A stretch of DNA of 64,000 bases from positions 8,471,591 through 8,535,590 of the forward strand of contig CAJINV010000005.1 in the NCBI GenBank assembly GCA_905178155.1, written 5' to 3'. Below, piece after piece: positions 23,226 through 31,800 of this stretch. Every line of letters begins with the position of its first letter. The stretch's first letter is position 1. The position numbers and the translations under genes are program-made. The notes under the pieces are model-generated. The model was not told where the DNA came from. It was given only the letters and a program-made list of their open reading frames with translations, and searched no databases. Origin of the DNA: Amoebophrya sp. A120 (lineage: Eukaryota > Sar > Dinophyceae > Syndiniales > Amoebophryaceae).

Positions 23226-23585
23226 AGGCGCAGCGCGCGGCGCGCGGCGGCGTTGAAGCCGGTGCAGCAACCGGTGCAGCCGGAGGGCTCGGTCTACCCC
23301 GGTCCGTCGGCGTTTTTCCTGTGCAATCCGAAGCTCGGTCTGGCCCAGTACATCGTGAAAACCGAATTGCAGAAACTGGTGGACTATCCCTTGCAAAAGT
23401 ATCGTCCTAGTAGAAATCCAAATCGCGTTGAAAATTCGGTCAGCATATATGGAATTTGTGATGCTGATTTCACTTCACATACATACGAGTGCGATCCTTT
23501 TGCAATGCATATCGATGGTTCCGACGCATCCTCGGAGATGAAAGTGAAGCTCTTGGAGATTATGGAGAAGGTCGCGAAAATCTGA
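23222..23585 (+). pseudogene. g8, 3' fragment of a g5 copy
   Basis: Starts abruptly in g5 exon 2 (LKPVQQPVQPEGSVYPGPSA) and keeps the family A introner and the last exon, ending MEKVAKI with a stop at 23583-23585. It has no start or first exon of its own. Confidence 0.82.
23385..23511 (+). mobile_element. Introner A in g8
   Basis: 127 bp. Orthologous to the 20502-20638 copy by position and flanks (GGAC / TCGAT), with a 10-bp internal deletion relative to it. Confidence 0.82.
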
Positions 23586-24698
23586 TGAGGCTGGTTTCAG
23601 GAGTGAGTAGAACGAAGCTTCGGCTTCGTTTTATGGGAACTAGGGCTTTCTTCACACCTTCGACATCCAAGAACAGCAAGAGTTTCAGCAAGTATTAAAT
23701 GGGAGACTTTATTACTAGCAACCAGGAATGTTTGAGCGAGTTATGAGCAGACTGTAACAGTGAATTGACCTGTACGCTCTTGTTCTTTCTAGTGCGTTTA
23801 GAATGTGAATCTTCGTTTTTTGTAAACAATCAATTCAAAATCAGAGATATAGCAAAACTTGTTCTAGATTTACATCCACCTAGCCTCGCGTATTCAGCAG
23901 TTGAGTTTTCTATTCGAAACTGTACAGAAGCAAAAAAATCAAGGCACTACAATCAAAATTAATTTCAGTATTCTTCTTCAGACAGTTTGTTATCTTATGG
24001 CCAGCTATGTATCGCTACGAAAAGAATAGAGAAAAACAATACAAAAATTGGACGCTCACTGTACATCTAAGAACGTTGATGGATATAGTCCCGCGCTTTC
24101 AGCATCACCGCCGCTTTTTCAACGCCGAGCGTATACTTAGATTCTTGAATGACAAACGGATAGGAAAAAACTTTATCTCAACGATGTTGCTGGGCATCAA
24201 GTGCGCGCAGCACAGCACCAACTACTTGTGAAGTTGAAGAGTGTTGTAGCGAGCCGACCGTGGTTGTTTGTGTGTATCAGGAAGAGAAGGTCGGCCATGT
24301 GTTTCTGTCTCGCGGGCACCACACCTACAAGTCGTGTTTTTTTCTTTTTGTCATCGGGGAAACTGAAATTCTCGGGAGCAAATGGGCGGTCAACGAGGAT
24401 TTCAAAGTCGTGCACAAGCACGTCGTGTTTTCGAAAACTACAGGCAAAGTACAAATCGCATTCGTATTCGTTCTTGAGGAAAAGCAGGCACCCCTCACCT
24501 TTTCGCGTCCCCCACCAAACACGCCTCTCAAACCACCATAAAACTCCTTTTGTTTCTTTTCGCCTGACCTCGAATTGGATAGTGAGGATGAGCTTATGTT
24601 GAGATTAAAAATTGTTCCGAAACAATTGCAACGCAAAAAGCTGTACGTCTTGTTGCGTCAACCCGTTTTTTTTCAAGACAGAAAAGGCCAAGTCAACA
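23586..24698. other. g8-g9 spacer
   Basis: Duplicate of 20713-21832. No gene is seen. Confidence 0.5.
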
Positions 24699-25319
24699 AT
24701 GCTCCGCGACAACTACCCCGCCCCGCGACCCGGCGCCCGGCCGCAAACCGGCACGTGCTTGCCCCACTGCCAGATGACCGAGGAATCCTCCGAGGTGATA
24801 TTCAAACAGTTTGTGGAAAAAGCGACAGAGATGCTGCAGGGAAAGAACGACAAGGAAACGCTTGATTACTGTGTCGAAGTGGGCCCAACGGGGATCAGCG
24901 TTCCTTCGACCTACCCTGCTTTTCACTGGAATCCGAAGACAATGAAACCAGCTAAAACCGGTGGCATGATGATGAGCACCAGAGATTGCTTCATGGTCGG
25001 TACCGAGTTCGCGCACATCCACGCCAAGTACTTTGAAAAAGATCCATTAAATGCAAAACAAAGGGGCCCAGTAGACCGCCCCTGGCAGGTGTGGCAAGGC
25101 GGGGGGTTAGGCTCGATGCACTTGACGCTGGATCTCCAAGATGCGGAGGAGCTGAACCGCCTCGGGTGGACAGAATTCCATCTTTTATCCGCGCAGAAGC
25201 ACCCGGGAGTGCCGCCGGGGTTGGTGCTGGTTTACGCACCAAGGAATGAGGAAGAGATTGAGGTCTGTCTGAAAATCTTAAAAGCGAGTTTGGATTTTGT
25301 GGTAGCGCATTTTCGATGA
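24699..25319 (+). CDS. g9, DUF5519/luciferase-domain-like protein (206 aa)
   Basis: Paralogue of g6. The ATG at 24699 (MLRDNYPAPRPGARPQTGTC) is preferred over upstream in-frame codons because it aligns with the g6 start and the shared TCAACAATGCTCCG context. It keeps all the g6 family segments (GGGLGSMHLTLDL, GWTEFHLL, GLVLVYAPRNEEEIEVCLKI). Length changes relative to g6 fall in the variable loops (GNDKDAL versus GKNDKETL; KDPLRSAKQDTRERDRPW versus KDPLNAKQRGPVDRPW) and keep frame. No intron. Function is unknown beyond the family. Confidence 0.8.
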   Translation: MLRDNYPAPRPGARPQTGTCLPHCQMTEESSEVIFKQFVEKATEMLQGKNDKETLDYCVEVGPTGISVPSTYPAFHWNPKTMKPAKTGGMMMSTRDCFMVGTEFAHIHAKYFEKDPLNAKQRGPVDRPWQVWQGGGLGSMHLTLDLQDAEELNRLGWTEFHLLSAQKHPGVPPGLVLVYAPRNEEEIEVCLKILKASLDFVVAHFR

Positions 25320-25841
25320 GATTTTAGGATCGAGTTTGAGGCTAAGAACGGTGGAAAAGAAAGGAACCAGGTGAACTCAACTTGGTTTCACCCTTTAGCT
25401 GCTGCTGCTGTAGTTCGCAGGTCTGTCCGGTGCAGCTACGACTTGTGCACGAATAGTGCAAGAACCCGTGTTCAACATCTTCCGTGGTGTGGTCACGTGG
25501 CCATGTCGTCTCGTTTCGATGCATTTTGTCTAGAGGACAGGATAGACTTCTGAATCTGAGTTCAACGATGTTGATTTAGACGAGCGGAGAGAAAGGAAAA
25601 GACTTTGAGTCAATCGAGCGAAGAATAGAACAGTTGTCGTATTCGTCGTGATATAGAGGTTTGCATATCTAGTGTCTCGTCGTTCGAGCGAAAGCTGAAG
25701 TTCGTCTCCTATGATCGTAGAAACTTCTACGCGTATATGAATGAAAAGTAACTACTAGTAGTACTAGTACATCACACGACACCAGCATACTACTGTGAAG
25801 AGCAACAGGACATCAAAAGAACAAATCTCGAAAAAAACAAA
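25320..25841. other. g9-g10 spacer
   Basis: Duplicate of 22463-22994; presumably contains the promoter and leader of g10. No gene is seen. Confidence 0.5.
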
Positions 25842-28800
25842 ATGGCGCCGAAAAAGAAGAAAGACAAGAATGGCGCCGAGGAAAAAGTGAAGCCGTCCTT
25901 CACTACCTTCGTTCGCCTGCACGGGACCCTTGATGGCGATTCTGAAAATTTGTCGATCAAAGAATCACGCGAAGAGTCTCTTGATGGAGGACGAAGCACG
26001 AGTAAATCCAGGTCAAAATCTCCGTCGCCAAAGAAGCACACCAGCAAGGCTAATTCAGACGGGACGTACGATGTTGACCCCGAAGATGGTCGTAGGAGAA
26101 GCAGGAGCCGGAGCCGCTCCAACTCTCCGTCCAAATCCCCCAAACCACCACCCCCGAGAGGTCGGAAGCGAAGAAAATCCTCCATCGACAAACGAGAAGA
26201 CAGCATCATGCTGTTTCAGCACAAGATGCAAGATGACTACGTCAAAGCACTTCGGAGGGTATGAACTGCAAAAGTATCGTACTCGTAGTATCGCAATACA
26301 AATTTAGCTCAGCATGAGAAATGGAATTTCTCATGCTGATTTAGCTTGAAAAAAAAATTTGTCTTGCATGATTGCAATCACTACGAGTGCGATCATACTT
26401 TTGCACAGGATAGAGGGAAAACCTTTCCTACGTCGCCCAAGCGATATCGCCGATCCGGATTGCGAAGGAGGTGGCGAGCGGTGTGGCGAAGCGGATCAGT
26501 CCGGCGAAGAAACCGGCGTTTTTGGTGTCGAAGGAACAAGAGACGGAATCGAGTCAAAAACAGCGAGCGTTTGAAACGCTGGAACAATCAGCTGATAAAA
26601 AGAATAAAATCATCCCGCTCAGTAATTGGGCACCGGGGTCGACTAACAGTAGTTGGACCAGTGGCGCGTCGTATTCCACGACACAATCTGACGGGAACTA
26701 CACGGGAACAGGTGCAGGAGCCACTTCTAGTAGTAAACCAAAAAATAAACAGCAACCTTTTCTCTTCGCGCCAGAAGACGGAGACTACGGTCCGGACGAC
26801 CCAGTGAAGCAATCGACGCGGGAGAGCTTTTACCAACGCAGTCAAATGAGCAATGATCACGTCGTCAACATCCCGCCGCCGACGGAGGACGATAAGATTC
26901 TCTACCCGAATGAGACGGTGCAACAAAGGTACAGACGGCTGCAGAAGCAGGAATTGGATGAGATGTACATGAGCAGGAACGAGTACGACAGTTCACAACT
27001 CCCCCTCCTCCTCATTTGTTTTGCATGGACAGCAATACAAACACCCGCACCTATGAAGCCTGTGCATGACAAGTTCACACTCGTATTGTAGTTACTGTTT
27101 GGGCTTGCGGACGAATCTGTCATGCGAACAGTACCACAGTGCAGCGCTTGGACTTGGTATTTATGCATGACAAACGAGGGGGAGGGGGAGTTGTACGCTC
27201 TCATAACGAGAAGAAGATCCGGGAACTGGAGAAGCACGAGATAGCGACGAAGATCAAGTGGAACAAACAGAAAATAGAGGAAGATTCCAAGGAAGTCGAA
27301 GAGGACGAGAACCGGAGAGAACGAAGACGGATGAGGCTCGTGGCAAAATCCTCCGTCCCGGTAGCGAACTTGCCGCGGGAGCTGTCCGAGCTAGTGCAGG
27401 TTCGGGAACGGAACAATCCAAAAAACGGGGACGAGACGCTGATTAAAACACTGAAGAAATTCGGGATCAAAGATGCGAGATTAAAGTTGTCGCAATACAA
27501 GACGGCGTTATTGAGGTACTGATGATGTAGTTTTTTGACTTTGGTATAGTTTGTCGTGCACAATTTGCATCATCGGCTGTGTGTGTCATGCTCATCTGTA
27601 CATCACGCAGCAAACACTTTCATAGGTACACGCAATGGAAATCCCCCGTCTGCCCTCCCGACCCGATTTACAAAGCTAATGCAACCGAACGGCAAAACCT
27701 GGCTGGGGAAGTGCACGGCTCCGGATTAGTAACGATCAATAAGGACTTCGACGACGCCTTGGAGCACAAGCGACAGATGTACGTGAAAGATAAATTAGAA
27801 GCGAACTCCCCACTAGACAACCTCTCCACGCTATCGTAAGAAAAAACTGTTTCACTGTAAGGATTTTGCAAGTTTTGCATTACAAGTTCGCTACACATTA
27901 CAAAGAAAACTTGCCATGCAAGGATCCTAACGGAAAACACCACTAAAAATCATTTGTCTTGCATGTGTAGCAAGACAAACACTTCAGTGAGATGCATTTT
28001 CTGCGTCACAAGTTCACAGCGAAGCAGTTTTTTCTTGCGATACACGCCGGGAGACCATCATTCTGACACGGTGTCCGTGATCAGTTCCAAAGCGATGTTG
28101 GACCAAGTAGCAGCGGAGAACGAAACGCTGAATCCTTTGACAAGGGTGAAACACCCGGAGGAGGAGAAAAGACTAGCAAGGGAGCGGGAGAGGCTGAAAA
28201 AAGAAAAGCAAAGAGATCAGCAGTACTTGGAAGCTTATCGGGAGGAGAAGCGGATGCAGGGAGAATCGTCGACCGAAAATCCTTATGCATTGCAAAAGTG
28301 TGAACGTTTCTTGCAGCACTTTGCATGACAGGTCTGTTCTTTTTACGTGAATCCGCATCACAGATCTCATTTTTCATTTTGGAAAGATTTGTCATGCAAT
28401 CTACACTACTGGTACAACTGCGATACGCATACCGATACTTTTGCAATGCATACTCCCAATCTGGGTATCTTCACCAAGGAGGAACCAAAAGTCCGCTTTG
28501 CCGATGGAGTCAACCCCGGGGAAGATGAGAATTTTGATCTAAAATTCACGGGAAATAAGAGATCCGTGCGGGGGAAGGTGTTTGCCAAAGCGGTTGACAA
28601 AAAAGCAGAGTACCCCGCGCAGTTTTCACCGCAGAAAGGAGGGACCAAGCCGAGCGGGGCTTTGCGGAGTCAGAAAAGTTTGGACAACAGTGACTTAGAT
28701 GAGGAGGAACTTCCGGAAGAGGAGAATGATCCCCACTACGACCCGTGTTTGTCTCCAACGCAGAAACTAGACGTGGATAAACTGTACTATGCCGTTCTCA

Positions 28801-31800
28801 GACGTTACATTCTCAACAGTAATGCATGAATCTGTGATGCAAAGTAACCATAATCCACCACAAAATCAAGCTACCTCGCATGACAAGTTACCGAAGGGCC
28901 ACACAGCATCTGAATCTGCGTCATCAAGTTTGTGATGCGAGAGCTGCAAGCTTGCCCCTTTCACTGCCGCTGGTCTTGCATTACAAATTCATGCAACAGC
29001 AGCTGCTGGGAGTGTAACGTTTGGGAATCCCATATGTACCGGATGGACTCGATGGAACAACTACAGCAGCAGATCGGGTTGCAAATGAACCAGAGAAACA
29101 AAGGACCGAAGTTCTCGTTATTCAACGCGAGCTTCAAGTTCAAGGAGTTCCTAGCGCCCGTGGAAGATAACGGCCTGGACCCGAGAGTGACACGGAAAAA
29201 ACCACTCCCGCTCTATCCTGTGCAAAAGTATCGTACTCGTAGTAATTTCAATCATGCATTACAAATCTTTTCCTCAAGGTGAATCTGCATTACAAATTCA
29301 ATTTCTCATGCTGAAAAAATTTGTATTGCAATACTACGAGTACGATACTTTTGCAGAGCATACGCTCTTGATTCGGCCGCTCTTCGTGGGGATCTATGCC
29401 ATGATCGCCGGCATCTACTTCTGCACGGTGCCGCTGCGATATGAAAGTGCACAATTCCCCCTCCCCCTCGTTTGTCATGCAAGATCTCAAATCCAGCTGC
29501 TGCCCTGTAGCACTGTTTGCATCACAAATTCTGCAAGTCCAAACAGTACCACACGAGGCGCATGAATTTGTCATGCATAGGCTCCATGTGTGCTGATGTC
29601 TGTATTGCTGCTTATGCCATACAAATGAGGGGGAGGGGGGGTTGTGCACTGTCATATGCGAGAGGCCGAACAGGCGGGGAGGCACTTCTGGCAGTGGACC
29701 AACGCAAACTGCTATGCAAGAAAAAAACTGTGTAGGTGTTGTAAGTCTGTCATGCAAAGCATGCAACACAGCTGCGCCTGTCATGCTGGTCAGCCATGAA
29801 GTCCTCTTTTCATATCTGTTTTCATGTGGGAGCTGCGCATGGCAGGCTTTCTCTGTCATGCACAGCAAATTTGTCATGCTCTCACCCCAAGAATAAACCT
29901 AAAGCTAAACCAATACACTTTTTTGTCGGGATAATTGCCGGATCTGGAGGTTTACCGACATATGCTCGGTTTGCGCTTTGAAATCCGACGGGGGCGCGGA
30001 GCGGTGCGGGGTTAGTGACGTCGCGCGGTACAGTAACGGGTGTCAGTTCGACATTCTAATCCGGTATGATAGTGACGGCGGGGAAGAAGACTCGCAGGTG
30101 GCCGAGGGCAATTGGTATCCCGAGTACGAATGGGACGGGAAAGAATACGATTTAGCGCCCAGGGAATACTTCAACCAGTGTCCGGGCGGGAAAGGTATAG
30201 ATTTTTTACGTTTAGTTAATTTCACGTTTTTGAGGATGCATGACAAGCAGGCTGTCTCTTGTACGATTTCGCATGACAAATCCAAATCAAAACAGCCACC
30301 TCCCCCGCCTCTCTCCGCCTTCCCCGCGCGGAGATGGAAAAACTCGAAAACTGCTGCATCTACCACAACCCCACCACCGATCTGTTCTGCGACATGTGGT
30401 CCTACGGGAACACCAAAGGCTCCTGGCCTTGCCGGGTGGCGGAGGGGGACATCTTACCGGCAACCACCACCGAGCGCCCCAGGTTTGCCCAGGTCTGGAT
30501 CTTCGGCCACAACCAGTCCGAGTGGTGGACCTACGCGGGGCTGTGCTTCGCGCTGATGTTGGTCTTGTGGAAATTTTGGCTGTGGCCGCTTTGGATTTAC
30601 CAGCTATGCATTGCAAACGTATCGTACTAGTATAAATCACATGACAAATTTACTCAGCATGAGAAATAAATTTTGTAATGCGGACTGAACTTGAGAAAAA
30701 AACTTGCAATGCAGGAATGCGATTACTACAAGTGCGGTACTTTTACACTGGATACCAGCGGTACGAAGACAAAAGGTTGGAGCAGAGGAGGGAGTTAGAG
30801 GAGATGAAAAGGAGAACGGGGAAAGGGTTCTTTGATAAAGCAACGGGCAAATTCGTCACCTTCGATCCGAACGAGTATTACGAAGAGCAGGAGAATAGCA
30901 GTGGTTACGGCTACGGCGGGTCGTCCCCTGCCCTGTACTACGCGGAACCCCCTTCTGTCTCCGAAGATTTCGATAGTGAAGACATCAAGCCCAGAAGTAA
31001 ACCTTCCAACTACCATATCCACTGCAAGTATGTCTGGGTCTGGACGGTTGCGAGATTTGTCATGCTTGTCTCCCATGACGCTGGGCTTTGTGTTGCGTGG
31101 CTACGAACAGCTCCGCTTGCCTGTTATGCAAAAACGCTGTTTCTCATGCGGAAAAGGCAACACAGAGCGACGGAAAAGCCTGTCATGCTTGGCGGTGCAT
31201 CACAGAGGGCTATACTATTCACTGGCTTACATCAGAACCTTCCAGACCACCCAGACGTATTTGCAATGCATATACCACAATAAAATGCTGAAAGCTTCGA
31301 TGAAGGGCTTGCTGTCACCGAAGAGATATCCTGTGCAAAAGTATCGTACTCGTAGTAATTCTTGCAGTCATGCATTACAAATCTCTTCGTTAGGGTAAAT
31401 CCGCATTACAAATCTAATTTCTCATACTGAGAAAATTTTTGTTGCATTTCTACGAGTACGATACTTTTGCAATTCATAAGAGAAGGCCGAACAAGGATGG
31501 AGAGATAGTGGAAATTAGTCTGGAAAACCAAGTCCCTGCGCGGTCTCTGAACAACCCAGACACCACCTTTGCCTATGACTCCGCACGGAACCCGTTCCGC
31601 GTGGCGTATGCATTGCAAAAGTATCGCACCAGTGGAAATTGCATTACAAATTGGCTCAGCATTACATGATATGCGAAGTTTGTCATGCTGTCTCAGTTTC
31701 GGAGCGAGATTTGTCATGCGCGTCAGCAATTAGTACGAGTACGATACTTTTGCAAGGCATATGGCGCACAATGAGACGATCGGCGGTGTTAACGAGATAA

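Larger units (their letters stand above)
23222..26070 (+). repeat. Tandem duplication, unit 2
   Basis: See unit 1 at 20350-23221. Identity is highest in g6/g9 and in the g7/g10 first exon; spacers carry more indels. Confidence 0.9.
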
